From positions 30,462 through 94,461 of the forward strand of contig CANJLB010000012.1 of the NCBI GenBank assembly GCA_947475065.1: a DNA stretch of 64,000 nt. Reading direction: 5' to 3'. The notes beneath the pieces are model-generated. The model was not told the origin of the DNA and did not search any database. It saw only the letters and a list, made by a program, of their open reading frames with translations. Numbering within the stretch: position 1 is the stretch's first letter; each line of letters opens with the position of its first letter. This DNA is from Opitutia bacterium. Lineage in GTDB: Bacteria; Verrucomicrobiota; Verrucomicrobiia; Opitutales; Opitutaceae. Shown here one piece after another: positions 8,532 through 17,664 of the stretch. The translations under genes and the position numbers were made by a program.

Positions 8532-11273
8532 CTATTTTCCTGGCGACGGCAGGCCGCCCAGCTCGCCCCGCCGCCGGCGCGCTTCCTCGGCCGAGGGCAG
8601 ATCGTACCGCTCTATCATGTCAAACGTGTCCAGCGCATTCTCCAGCCGGCCTTCCTCGACGAACAGTTCACCGAGCAGCATGAGCGCACGGTTCAGCGAT
8701 ATGCGGCTCATCCCGCCGAGTTCGGGCGCCACGGCGGGCGCGTCCGGCAGAAATGTTGCTTTAAGCCTCAGCCACGTCCCAGCCGCGCCGTCATTGTCCC
8801 CCAGCGCGCGCAACAGCTCCCCGAGCTTTAAAAACGCCTCGGTCCGCACCTCGGCGGAGGCGTCCGCCTGGTCGCACAACCGCCGGTAGATGCTTTCCGC
8901 TTGTTGCAGCTGGCCGGCTCCCGCCTGGCCTTGCTGTCCCTGCGCGCGGTACACGTCCGCCAAGGCCAGCTGGATCTCGTTCATCTGGGGGTACCCGACA
9001 AATTGCTGCGTGAGCGACAGGTAGATGTCCTGCGCCTTCGAATACTCGCCAAGTTCGGTTTGCAGCTCGGCCTGCTTGCGCCGCACAATGAACTCGAGCG
9101 CACGGTCCGCATATTGCTTGTTGCCGAGCAATTGGTCAAACATCTCCAACGCCTTTTCGTAATTCACTTTCTGACCGCGGCTCACCTCGAGGACCGCCTT
9201 CTTGAACAGCGCGCGCGGCGCGTTGACATTGTCGTCGGGAAAATTAATCACCGCTTTCTGCAACAGATCCTGCGCCCCCACAATGTCCTTTCGCTCTTTG
9301 CTAACGAAATAATCGGCCCCCACGAAGTAGGCCTGCAACGCTGCCTCCGCCTTGGGGTGCTCATCCCACAGCTTTTTCAGCAGCGCCAGCGCCTGCTCAT
9401 CGCGCGCTGCCTCCGCTTTCTCGTCGTCAGGAGGTACCGCCTGCGCAAAGGTCGCAAGGGCTTGCAGCAGCAACGCGTGCGCCGCCAGATGGTCGCGCTG
9501 TTTCGTTTCGAGGCCGGCCATGTCAATCACGGCGATATATAAAGCCTGTGCCAGCACCAGCGCCTGAGCCGCCTCGCCGGCGTCCAGCGTCAGCCGCGCC
9601 TGCAGCCAGCCCATCTGCGCCCGCAGCTCCGCCGGAAATCCCCCTGGCGTCCCGCCCTCGGCCAGCAGACGCGCCACGCGGGATAGCGCCTTGCGGAGAT
9701 TTTCCTGATGGGCCGGCCCGGTGTCACCGGCCGTTTTCAGCGCCCTGGCCAGATTCCATTCGGCCTGCCAGCGGCTGGCCGGATCGAGCGGCGCATCGCC
9801 CGCAAAGCTGTCAAGCAGGCTGCCCGCATCGTCGCGCAGCCCGGCCCGCGTCAGCGCCAGTGACTGTTGGAAAATCAGCGCACCCGGCATAATCCCGGCC
9901 GGACGCTCATGGCGCGCAGTGGCATAGGCGTCGGCGGCGTCCTTGTACAGTTTGGGGTCGTCCTCCGCCTCGCCCGCGCGGAAACGTGCCTCCGCCACCA
10001 GCACGCTCAGATCCGCCCGCAAGCCGGCTTCCGCGGCGGGCAGCCCGTCCCGGGCCTTCTCCGCGTAATTGGCCGCCTGCCGGTAGCTTTTCTTCTCCCA
10101 TGACACCGCAAGCAGCACGCCCAGCGCCGTCACCGTCAGTGGCGAGTGCGAGTCGGAAACTTTCGTCAGCAGCTCATTCGCATCGTCCTCGGCGCGCTTC
10201 CAGCCCCTCTCCTTGAGCGCCAGTTGCGCGCTCGCCAGCAGCAGCTCCGCCAAAATCGGGTGGGGGGCCGTCTTCCGGCTGATGAGCGCGTCGAGCACCG
10301 CGCGGAATTCACCCCGTTCCGGCTCGTCCTGCGACGCGTCGGCGAGCAGTTGCAACGCCGCGCGCTGGTGTCCGGCGTTTTCACCTTCATCAAGCAGGCG
10401 TTTCAACGCGTCACGGCCAGCACCGGGCTTTGCGCCCGCACCCACCCCGAGCAACAGCCACAAATTGTCCCGCTCCGCGCGCTGCGCCGCCGGCAACCCG
10501 CGCAACTCCGCCTGCAAATACTGCACCGCCTCGGCGGTATGCCGCAGCGCAAACAGCTCGGTCGCATACAGGCGCACGAAGACATAGCTAGTATTTTTCC
10601 CGGGATAAAGCCTGGCCGCCGCCAGCAGCCCAGCCGCCTTTGCTTCGCTCGCATCCCCCGTCCCCAGCCGCGCCTGCTCGCGCGCCACGGTGATGCGCGC
10701 CCGTTGCGCTTCCGACCCCGCCAGCTTCTCCGCCTGATCGTAGGCCAAGAGCGCGCGCCTCTGATGCTCGGGGTCCTTCTCGGCGTCGGCCACCATGCCT
10801 TGCAAAAAATAAAACCACGCCCCTTCGCTGGCCGGGAGCGCCGCCAGCGACGTCGCCTTCAGTTCCATGCGCGCCGTGTCCAGCTGCCCTTGCCGCGCCG
10901 CAATCAGGCCCGCGCGCAGGTGATATGATGCCGTCTGCGTGCCCCTGTAATTACCCAGCACCCGCTCGGCCGCCACCGTGTCGCCCTGATTCAGCCGCGC
11001 CGAAACCAGCAGCAGCACGAGCGCGTTGTGGTCGGTTCCCGGCGTCTCCGGCTCAGCGAGCAGTTTTGCGAAAACTCTCGCCGCATCGGTCGCATAGCCC
11101 AGCTCCAGCATCCGTTGGGCATTAGCCAGCTCCGCCAGACGCTCGCCCGGGGCGGAGGCCGCCGGTGCCACCGTCAGCGGTGCTGGCGCGCCCAGCGCCT
11201 CGGCGGCACGCACCGCCGTCGCCAGCGTCAGCGCGGCCAGCGGAAGAAAAAATCTCGGACGGAACAAAAACAT
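8532..11273 (-). CDS. Exported tetratricopeptide-repeat protein
   Basis: A 913-aa protein with an N-terminal signal peptide (MFLFRPRFFLPLAALTLATA, likely cleaved after an ARA-type site near residue 24). Almost the whole mature part is Ala/Leu-rich helical repeats of TPR type, for example around ALEFIVRRKQAELQTELGEY and KAQDIYLSLTQQFVGYPQ. It is first in the operon with ExbB and ExbD. TPR-ExbB-ExbD operons are common in Verrucomicrobiota, where the TPR protein is thought to act in the periplasm with the Ton/Tol machinery. The partner is unknown. Confidence 0.85.
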   Translation of the reverse strand: MFLFRPRFFLPLAALTLATAVRAAEALGAPAPLTVAPAASAPGERLAELANAQRMLELGYATDAARVFAKLLAEPETPGTDHNALVLLLVSARLNQGDTVAAERVLGNYRGTQTASYHLRAGLIAARQGQLDTARMELKATSLAALPASEGAWFYFLQGMVADAEKDPEHQRRALLAYDQAEKLAGSEAQRARITVAREQARLGTGDASEAKAAGLLAAARLYPGKNTSYVFVRLYATELFALRHTAEAVQYLQAELRGLPAAQRAERDNLWLLLGVGAGAKPGAGRDALKRLLDEGENAGHQRAALQLLADASQDEPERGEFRAVLDALISRKTAPHPILAELLLASAQLALKERGWKRAEDDANELLTKVSDSHSPLTVTALGVLLAVSWEKKSYRQAANYAEKARDGLPAAEAGLRADLSVLVAEARFRAGEAEDDPKLYKDAADAYATARHERPAGIMPGALIFQQSLALTRAGLRDDAGSLLDSFAGDAPLDPASRWQAEWNLARALKTAGDTGPAHQENLRKALSRVARLLAEGGTPGGFPAELRAQMGWLQARLTLDAGEAAQALVLAQALYIAVIDMAGLETKQRDHLAAHALLLQALATFAQAVPPDDEKAEAARDEQALALLKKLWDEHPKAEAALQAYFVGADYFVSKERKDIVGAQDLLQKAVINFPDDNVNAPRALFKKAVLEVSRGQKVNYEKALEMFDQLLGNKQYADRALEFIVRRKQAELQTELGEYSKAQDIYLSLTQQFVGYPQMNEIQLALADVYRAQGQQGQAGAGQLQQAESIYRRLCDQADASAEVRTEAFLKLGELLRALGDNDGAAGTWLRLKATFLPDAPAVAPELGGMSRISLNRALMLLGELFVEEGRLENALDTFDMIERYDLPSAEEARRRRGELGGLPSPGK

Positions 11274-11455
11274 CAGGAGTCGGATCGGTGACGGGAAGAG
11301 TCAGAAAGCAATAAAGTTGTCCCGCCGGTTGGAAACAAGCAACCGCGTTGTATTCAGTTCTGCCTCGCACCCCGTCCACCGACCCGCAGACTCACCGCCA
11401 GTTCCGCTCCTTCTCGCCTGTTTTTATTATCCTCCTCCCCGCTCGTTCCTCTCTC

Positions 11456-12058
11456 ATGAACACTGCCCTCCTCATCCTTGGTATCGTTGTCGGCATCGCC
11501 ATTGTTGCCGGCCTCTGGGTCGCCGGCATTTACAATGTCCTCGTCGCCCTCCGCAACCGTTTCAAAAACGCTTTCGCCCAGATTGATGTCCAGCTCAAGC
11601 GCCGCTACGATCTCATCCCCAACCTCGTCGAGACCGCCAAGGGGTACATGAAACACGAGAGCGGCACGCTCGAGGCCGTCATCAAGGCCCGCAACATTGC
11701 CTATGCCGCCTCGCAGTCCGCCGCCGCCAACCCCGCCGACGCCAACGCCATGAAGGGCCTGCTCTCCGCCGAGAGCGGCCTCACTGGCGCGCTCAGCCGT
11801 CTCATGGTCGTCTCCGAGCAATACCCCGACCTCAAGGCCAACCAGAACATGATGCAGCTCACCGAGGAGCTGACTTCGACGGAAAACAAAGTCTCCTTCG
11901 CCCGGCAGGCCTACAACGACTCCGTCATGCAGTATAACACGTCGCGCGAGGTCTTCCCCAACGTGTTTTTCGCCGGCATGTTCGGCTTCCTTCCGGCCGA
12001 GCTTTTCAAGATTGATGACCCCGCCGAGCGCAACGCGCCGAAGGTCTCGTTCACCTGA
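11456..12058 (+). CDS. lemA: LemA family protein
   Basis: A 200-aa LemA-family membrane protein. One N-terminal span (about 3-25: TALLILGIVVGIAIVAGLWV) is followed by the conserved YNVLVALRNRFKNAFAQID and VQLKRRYDLIPNLVETAKGY segments. The frame opens upstream at 11348, but the ATG at 11456 begins at the membrane span as is normal for the family. LemA is typically encoded beside an M48-type peptidase, as here. Molecular function is unproven. Confidence 0.93.
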   Translation: MNTALLILGIVVGIAIVAGLWVAGIYNVLVALRNRFKNAFAQIDVQLKRRYDLIPNLVETAKGYMKHESGTLEAVIKARNIAYAASQSAAANPADANAMKGLLSAESGLTGALSRLMVVSEQYPDLKANQNMMQLTEELTSTENKVSFARQAYNDSVMQYNTSREVFPNVFFAGMFGFLPAELFKIDDPAERNAPKVSFT

Positions 12059-12089
12059 GCCACGCCACCCGACGGCCGCCCTTCACCGC

Positions 12090-12449
12090 ATGAACACGCC
12101 TCCGCTCGCGCCCGAACGCCCGGTGCCCTCCGGGAACGACAAAATCTGGAGCATCCTCAGCCATCTCTCCGCCCTGCTGGGCGTGGGGCTGCTGCTGCCG
12201 CTGGTCGTCTATCTCGCCATGAAAGGCGACTCTGCCTACGTCCGCGACAACGCCCGCGAAGCGCTCAACTTTCACTTCTCGGTCATCATCTATTGTCTTT
12301 GCTCAATTCCCCTTACCTTTGTCGTGATTGGGATTCCGCTGCTCATCGTCATCGGCGTCGGTTCGTTGATCTTGGCTATCGTCGCCGCCGTGAAAGCCTC
12401 CGACGGCGGCTGCTACCGCTACCCGCTCACCCTTCGGCTGATCCAATGA
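12090..12449 (+). CDS. DUF4870 membrane protein
   Basis: A 119-aa protein. It begins with a short Pro-rich lead, then NDKIWSILSHLSALLGVGLL, LPLVVYLAMKGDSAYVRDNA and REALNFHFSVIIYCL. The W-x-ILSHLSAL and R-x-NAREALNFH pattern, with three membrane spans, is the DUF4870 (Tic20-like) signature. The ATG at 12090 lies 32 bases after the lemA stop. Function is unknown; family members are small multi-span membrane proteins. Confidence 0.88.
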   Translation: MNTPPLAPERPVPSGNDKIWSILSHLSALLGVGLLLPLVVYLAMKGDSAYVRDNAREALNFHFSVIIYCLCSIPLTFVVIGIPLLIVIGVGSLILAIVAAVKASDGGCYRYPLTLRLIQ

Positions 12450-12458
12450 ACGAATCCC

Positions 12459-12737
12459 ATGAACCCACGCGGTGAATGTCCTCGGTGCCCAGAGGCTGAT
12501 CGCCAGCGCCCGGCTAAATTCAACGGTCACTCAGCCTTTGACGTCCTGTTTTTTGGCGGCTTGTACCGCCATCTCCTGCACCGTGAATCGCACAAAAACC
12601 TTCTCTTTTTCGAAAAATGCTGGTTGGTTTTTACCCTAAGCTTAGAAAGAAAATGCCAGTGGAGCTGGACTGCGGCGATTGCTCTCATTTTGTTCACGCT
12701 GACTGTGTTTGGCGTAGTCTGGCTTGGTCTTGATTGA
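12459..12737 (+). CDS. Possible small membrane protein with a C-x2-C motif
   Basis: An open frame of 92 codons starting at ATG 12459, 10 bases after the DUF4870 gene. It has an N-terminal CPRC pair, a middle rich in Leu, His and Phe, and one good membrane span at the end (SWTAAIALILFTLTVFGVVW). The stretch is less GC-rich than its neighbours and I recognise no family. It could be a degenerate zinc-ribbon membrane protein or chance. The downstream peptidase starts only 23 bases later. Confidence 0.35.
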   Translation: MNPRGECPRCPEADRQRPAKFNGHSAFDVLFFGGLYRHLLHRESHKNLLFFEKCWLVFTLSLERKCQWSWTAAIALILFTLTVFGVVWLGLD

Positions 12738-12759
12738 GCGTAGGTGTTTTTGTCATCCC

Positions 12760-14763
12760 ATGGACTTCTTCGAGGCCCAAGCCCACGCCAAACGGCGCAC
12801 GACCCGCCTTGTCGAGCTGTTCGTGCTCGCCGTGCTCGGCCTCATCCTCGCCGGCTATTTCGCCGCTGTCTTCGGCAAGTCGCAGCTTGAGGGGCGCGGA
12901 CGGCGTGGACGCAGTTTCGTCGAGGCCTCGGGTGCGACGCCAGCCGAGCTGTGGCAGCCGGGGCTGTTGCTCGCCGTCACGGCTAGCACGCTCGCAGTCG
13001 TCGGCCTCGCGTCGCTCTACAAGTGGGGCGAATTCTCCGGCGGTGGCGCCGCCGTCGCTGAGAGCGTCGGCGCACGTCGCATTGAGCCCGGCTCCGCCGA
13101 CGGCCAGGAGCGCCAGCTGCTCAATGTGGTCGAGGAGATGTCCATCGCTGCCGGCCTGCCCGTGCCCGCCGTCTATGTGCTTGATGAGGAACCCGGTATC
13201 AACGCCTTTGCCGCCGGCCTCACCACGAGCGATGCCGTCGTCTGCGTCACGCGTGGCACGTTGGCCAAGCTCACGCGCGACGAACTGCAGGGCGTCATCG
13301 GCCACGAGTTCAGCCACATCCTCAACGGCGACATGCGGCTCAACCTCCGCCTTACCGCCATCATCTTCGGCATCCTTGTCCTCGGCCTGGCCGGACGCGG
13401 CATCCTCTGGTCATTGCGCGGATCGCGTGTCAGCTCCTCGCGCGATGGGAAAAATTCCGGGGGTGTTCTCGTCGCCATCGGGGCGGTCGGCGGCGCCTTG
13501 CTCGTGCTCGGCTATGTCGGCTATTTCTTTGGCCGCCTTATCCAGGCCGCCGTGTCACGCCAGCGCGAATTTCTCGCCGACGCCTCCGCGGTGCAGTTCA
13601 CCCGCAACCCCGGGGGCATCGCCGGCGCACTCAAAAAAATCGGCGGCTATGCGCTCGGTTCGGATGTGCTCGGCGGTGGCACGGCGCAGCTTAACCACTT
13701 CTTTTTCGCCCAAGGCTTCCGCTCCAACTTCGGCGGCGCCTGGGCCACGCACCCGCCGCTTGCCGAGCGCATCCGCGCCATTGACCCGCGATGGGACGGC
13801 GAGATGTTTGATCCGCCCGAGGTTGTGGACGTGGAGCGCGAAAATTTCCTCGAGGCCGGTTTCGCACCCACGCTGCCCTCGCGCTTCGGGCCACTGAAGC
13901 CCCCACCCCGCCGCGTCCCCTTCCGTCCCGCCGCCGTCATCGCCAGCGTCGGCACGCTCACCGAGGCGCACTTTGCGGACGCGCAAAAACTCCTCGCCGC
14001 CCTCCCCGGCCCCCTCCGCGACGCGGCCCGCGACCCCGCCCGCGCGCCCGCACTCGTCTGCGCACTCCTTCTCTCCGACGACCCCACTCAACGCGAAAAC
14101 CAGCTCGCGCTCGTCGCTCAGCACGCCGGCGCAGAGACCACCGTCGCACTCACCGCGCTCCTCCAATCCACAATCGACAATCTAAAATCCAAAATCCAAA
14201 ATCTCTCGGACTCCCGCCTGCCGCTGCTCCAGCTCGCCCTGCCCGCGCTCCGCACGCTCGATGCCGCCGCGCTCGACCGCTTCCTCGCCACCCTCGACGA
14301 ACTCGTCCATGCCGATGGCGTCGTCACGCCTTTTGAGTTCGCGCTGCAAAAGATGCTCGCCCGCCAGCTTCGCCTCGCGCGGACTCCCGACGCCGCATCT
14401 GGAGACATCCAGTCCTTTGCCGCCCTCAGCGGTGAAATCGTCGTCGTGCTTTCGGCGCTCGCCCGCGCCGGGGCACGGGATGAATCCACCGCCACAGCCG
14501 CCTTCACGGCCGGCACCGCCCAGCTCAAGTTCATCGAAAGCTCGCTCACCCTCCTTGCGCCCACTGCCTGCGGTCTGGCCCGGCTTGACCCTGCGCTCGA
14601 CAAACTCGCCACCGCCTCGCCCGTGATCAAACAGCGCCTCCTCGTAGCCGCCGCGCAGACCATCGGCGCCGACAACACGATCACGAACACCGAAGGTGAA
14701 CTCTTCCGTGCCCTTGCGGCCGCCCTCGACCTCCCCGTCCCACCGCTGGGGCACGCCGCCTGA
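12760..14763 (+). CDS. M48-family zinc metallopeptidase (HtpX-like) with C-terminal extension, copy 1
   Basis: A 667-aa integral membrane metallopeptidase. It has two N-terminal spans (about 17-41 and 66-86), the zinc motif in GVIGHEFSHILNGD near residues 178-191, two further spans, and the third zinc ligand in RQREFLADASAV. This matches HtpX-type quality-control peptidases. The C-terminal half (about 380-667) is helical with DGVVTPFEFALQKML and TITNTEGELFRALA segments resembling TerB-like acidic repeats. The ATG at 12760 starts MDFFEAQAHAKRR, aligned with the paralogue just downstream. A heptamer repeat is inserted in frame at 14164-14205. Confidence 0.92.
   Translation: MDFFEAQAHAKRRTTRLVELFVLAVLGLILAGYFAAVFGKSQLEGRGRRGRSFVEASGATPAELWQPGLLLAVTASTLAVVGLASLYKWGEFSGGGAAVAESVGARRIEPGSADGQERQLLNVVEEMSIAAGLPVPAVYVLDEEPGINAFAAGLTTSDAVVCVTRGTLAKLTRDELQGVIGHEFSHILNGDMRLNLRLTAIIFGILVLGLAGRGILWSLRGSRVSSSRDGKNSGGVLVAIGAVGGALLVLGYVGYFFGRLIQAAVSRQREFLADASAVQFTRNPGGIAGALKKIGGYALGSDVLGGGTAQLNHFFFAQGFRSNFGGAWATHPPLAERIRAIDPRWDGEMFDPPEVVDVERENFLEAGFAPTLPSRFGPLKPPPRRVPFRPAAVIASVGTLTEAHFADAQKLLAALPGPLRDAARDPARAPALVCALLLSDDPTQRENQLALVAQHAGAETTVALTALLQSTIDNLKSKIQNLSDSRLPLLQLALPALRTLDAAALDRFLATLDELVHADGVVTPFEFALQKMLARQLRLARTPDAASGDIQSFAALSGEIVVVLSALARAGARDESTATAAFTAGTAQLKFIESSLTLLAPTACGLARLDPALDKLATASPVIKQRLLVAAAQTIGADNTITNTEGELFRALAAALDLPVPPLGHAA
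14164..14205 (+). repeat. Six tandem 7-bp repeats inside the M48 peptidase gene
   Basis: Six consecutive 7-base units of the form (C/A)AATC(C/G/T)A, the last ending CTC, fill 42 bases. The stretch is in frame and encodes QSTIDNLKSKIQNL. The tandem paralogue (14772-16700) has unrelated sequence at the corresponding place. The same heptamer recurs in genes at 22201-22235 and 25287-25321. Confidence 0.9.
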
Positions 14764-14771
14764 TCTTGCCG

Positions 14772-16700
14772 ATGGATTTTTTCGAAGCCCAGATTCAGGC
14801 GAAGAAACGCATCGGCCGCCTTTGCGTGCTGTTCAGTTTCGCGGTCGCCGGGATCATCCTCGCCGGCTACGCAGTCATTGTGCTCGGTGGCGTCATCGCA
14901 ACTCCGCCCGGGACCAGGCTCAAGTTATGGCAGCCCGGCATCTTTTTCGCCGTCACCGGCTGCACCGTCACCTTCGTGGGTTTCGCCTCACTCTGGAAAT
15001 GGCGCCAGTTCTCCGGCGGTGGCGCTGCGGTCGCCAGCAGCGTCAGCGCCCGCCGTGTGCGGCCGGACTCGGCCAATCCGCAGGAACGCCGGCTGCTCAA
15101 TGTCGTCGAGGAAATGGCCATCGCCGCCGGCGTGCCTGTGCCGGCCGTCTATGTGCTCGACGACGAGCCCGGTATCAACGCCTTTGCCGCCGGGCTCACG
15201 ACGAGTGATGCCATCGTGTGCGTCACTCGCGGCACGCTGGGAAAACTAACGCGCGACGAGCTGCAGGGCGTCGTCGGCCACGAGTACAGCCACATCCTCA
15301 ACGGCGACATGCGGCTCAACGTCCACCTCAGCGCCATCCTCTTCGGCATTCTCGCCATCGGCCTTGCCGGGCGCGGGCTACTCTCCTCCTTGGGCACGAG
15401 CCATGGCCGCCCCCCGCACAACTCCAACCCCCTGTTCATCATTCTGGTCGGCAGCACCCTGCTCATCTACGGCTATGTTGGCTATTGCTTCGGCCGGCTC
15501 ATCCAGGCCGCCGTGTCACGCCAGCGTGAGTTTCTGGCCGACGCCGCCGCCGTGCAGTTCACCCGCAACCCCGCCGGCGTCGCCGGCGCGCTCAAAAAAA
15601 TCGGCGGCTACGCGACGGGCTCGACGCTCCTTGCCGGCGGTAGCGAGCAGCTCGGCCATTTCTTTTTCGCCCAGGGGTTCCGCTTTGGGTTGGACACTTT
15701 CTTTGAGACCCACCCGCCGCCCGTCGAACGCATCCGCGCCATTGACCCGCGCTGGGACGGGAAATTTTTTGAAGCGCCTCAAGTCGAGGACATGTCATAC
15801 GAGGTCTGGGCTTCGGCCCGCCCTCTGGTTCCCCAACCCGCAGGCTGCTCCGCCCCGGCCCGCCGCCGCCCGGTACGCCCGGTCGCGCTCACGGCGGACG
15901 CCGGCGCGCTCACCACGGGGCATTTTCGCCGCGCTCAGCAACTGCTCGCCGCCCTTCCTCCTCCGCTGCTTGCCGCCGCCCGCGACCCGGTCCAGGCTCC
16001 CGCACTCGTCTGCATCCTGCTCCTCAGTGACCAGGCCGAACTGCGCGAACGGCAACTTGCCCTTGCTACCCAACACGCAGGCCCCGAGATCGCCGCCGCC
16101 CTCGGGGTTATTCTCGCCACGATGGCAGCGGACGAAAACGGCGGCCTCGCAACCGAAGCCCGTCTGCCGCTGCTCCAACTCGCCCTGCCCACGCTTCGCG
16201 CGCTCGACCGGGCCGCGCTCGCCAGCCTTCTCCCCACGCTCGCCAAGCTGATCCATGCCGATGGCAAAGTGACGACCTTCGAGTTTGCCCTGAAAAAAAT
16301 GCTGGTCCACCAGCTCGGGCTCGTCCGCACACCACGCGTCCGGGTTGACTACAACTCGCTCCAAGGCGTCGCCGCCGAAATCGCCACCGTCCTCTCCCAT
16401 CTCGCCCGCGCTGGCAGCTGCGACGAACCTGCCGCCATCACCGCATTCGCCGCCGGTGCGGCCCAGCTCAAGCACATCGGAAGGCCGCTCGCGCTGCTTC
16501 CGGCCACTGCCTGCACCCTCGCCGCGCTGGACCGCGCCCTCGACAAGCTCGCCCGCGCCACACCCGTCATCAAGCAGCGCCTCCTCGTCGCCGCCGCGCA
16601 GGTCATCGCCGCCGACGGCACGATCACCGTGGAGGAAGGCGAGCTCTACCGCGCCCTCGCCGCCACCCTCGACGTGCCCATTCCGCTCCCCGACGCCTAA
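14772..16700 (+). CDS. M48-family zinc metallopeptidase (HtpX-like), copy 2
   Basis: A 642-aa tandem paralogue of the preceding gene, only 8 bases downstream of it. It shares the start (MDFFEAQ), the membrane spans, zinc motif GVVGHEYSHILNGD near residue 169 and the third ligand in RQREFLADAAAV. The C-terminal extension keeps TPVIKQRLLVAAAQ and TVEEGELYRALAATLD. Strong similarity along the full length shows a tandem duplication. Both zinc sites are intact, so both should be active. Likely one transcription unit with lemA. Confidence 0.92.
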   Translation: MDFFEAQIQAKKRIGRLCVLFSFAVAGIILAGYAVIVLGGVIATPPGTRLKLWQPGIFFAVTGCTVTFVGFASLWKWRQFSGGGAAVASSVSARRVRPDSANPQERRLLNVVEEMAIAAGVPVPAVYVLDDEPGINAFAAGLTTSDAIVCVTRGTLGKLTRDELQGVVGHEYSHILNGDMRLNVHLSAILFGILAIGLAGRGLLSSLGTSHGRPPHNSNPLFIILVGSTLLIYGYVGYCFGRLIQAAVSRQREFLADAAAVQFTRNPAGVAGALKKIGGYATGSTLLAGGSEQLGHFFFAQGFRFGLDTFFETHPPPVERIRAIDPRWDGKFFEAPQVEDMSYEVWASARPLVPQPAGCSAPARRRPVRPVALTADAGALTTGHFRRAQQLLAALPPPLLAAARDPVQAPALVCILLLSDQAELRERQLALATQHAGPEIAAALGVILATMAADENGGLATEARLPLLQLALPTLRALDRAALASLLPTLAKLIHADGKVTTFEFALKKMLVHQLGLVRTPRVRVDYNSLQGVAAEIATVLSHLARAGSCDEPAAITAFAAGAAQLKHIGRPLALLPATACTLAALDRALDKLARATPVIKQRLLVAAAQVIAADGTITVEEGELYRALAATLDVPIPLPDA

Positions 16701-16719
16701 ACTCCAAACAATTCCCACC

Positions 16720-17589
16720 ATGCACTTCCACGCCCACTGGGCCAAGGCCGCCTCGTATGGCACCGATGCCGACGGTGAGCGCATCACCCGCGAGGTCTGG
16801 GGCTGGTCCGACCTCAGCCCCGACGATGCCCGCCTCATGGCCGAGCAACGCGCCCAGCAATTGACCGCGCCCCGTCGGCCCGACCCGGACAACGCCTATG
16901 GCTACCCCGACCGCCCCCTGCGCGAGCCTGTCCTCCGCCGCCTCGCCGACTCGCCCGCCCTGCAGGCCGTCATCAGCCGCAACGCCTACGGCTGCGAAGT
17001 GCTCAACACCGACCGCGTCGTCTTCATTGATGTGGACCTGCCCGACCTGCCGCCGCCCGCGAGCCCGGGGTTTTTCAGCCTGCTCTTTGGCAAGCCCAAG
17101 GCCCCTCCCGCGGAAGACCCGCGCATCGCCATCGAGGCGGAGAACATCGCCCTCCTCGAATACTGGCAGCGCCGCCACCCCGAGTTTTCGTTCCGCGTCT
17201 ATCGCACCGCCGCCGGCCTGCGCTACCTGCTCACCTCCGCGCTGCTCCCGCCCGACGACCCGCTCGTGGACGACGCGATGGAGGCCACCGGCGCCGACCC
17301 CGACTACCGCCGCCTCTGTCGCGTGCAAAAAAGTTTCCGCGCCCGCCTCACGCCCAAGCCCTGGCGCTGCGATATGGACAATCCCCCGCACCGCTTCCCT
17401 TTCACCGACGCCCGGAAAACCGCCGCGATGGCCGCGTGGCTCACCGCCTACGCCCGCGCCGCCGCCGCCCACGCGACCTGCCTGGCCCTGCTGGACCTCG
17501 GCACCGCGCCGGTCCACCCCGCCGTGCTGCCCATCCTTGACGAGCACGACCGCCTCACCCGTGCGAAAAGCAACTTGCCGCTCGCCTGA
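16720..17589 (+). CDS. Conserved protein of unknown function with a DVD motif
   Basis: A 289-aa soluble protein starting MHFHAHWAKAASYGTDADGE (ATG 16720, 19 bases after the second peptidase). Visible features: VVFIDVDLPDLPPP near residue 100 (Asp-x-Asp after a beta-strand), then FRVYRTAAGLRYLLTSALLP, then RLCRVQKSFRARLTPKPWRC. A DxD pair followed by an Arg-rich strand can occur in nucleotidyl-transfer folds, but I cannot assign a family. No signal peptide or membrane span. The frame is open far upstream, but that part overlaps the peptidase gene and is not used. Confidence 0.7.
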   Translation: MHFHAHWAKAASYGTDADGERITREVWGWSDLSPDDARLMAEQRAQQLTAPRRPDPDNAYGYPDRPLREPVLRRLADSPALQAVISRNAYGCEVLNTDRVVFIDVDLPDLPPPASPGFFSLLFGKPKAPPAEDPRIAIEAENIALLEYWQRRHPEFSFRVYRTAAGLRYLLTSALLPPDDPLVDDAMEATGADPDYRRLCRVQKSFRARLTPKPWRCDMDNPPHRFPFTDARKTAAMAAWLTAYARAAAAHATCLALLDLGTAPVHPAVLPILDEHDRLTRAKSNLPLA

Positions 17590-17664
17590 CGTGGCGTTCG
17601 CCGGCCGCACCGACGTGTAAAACGCGCGCCTTGTTTTCCCTGAAAAATCCGCCATGCTGAACGC

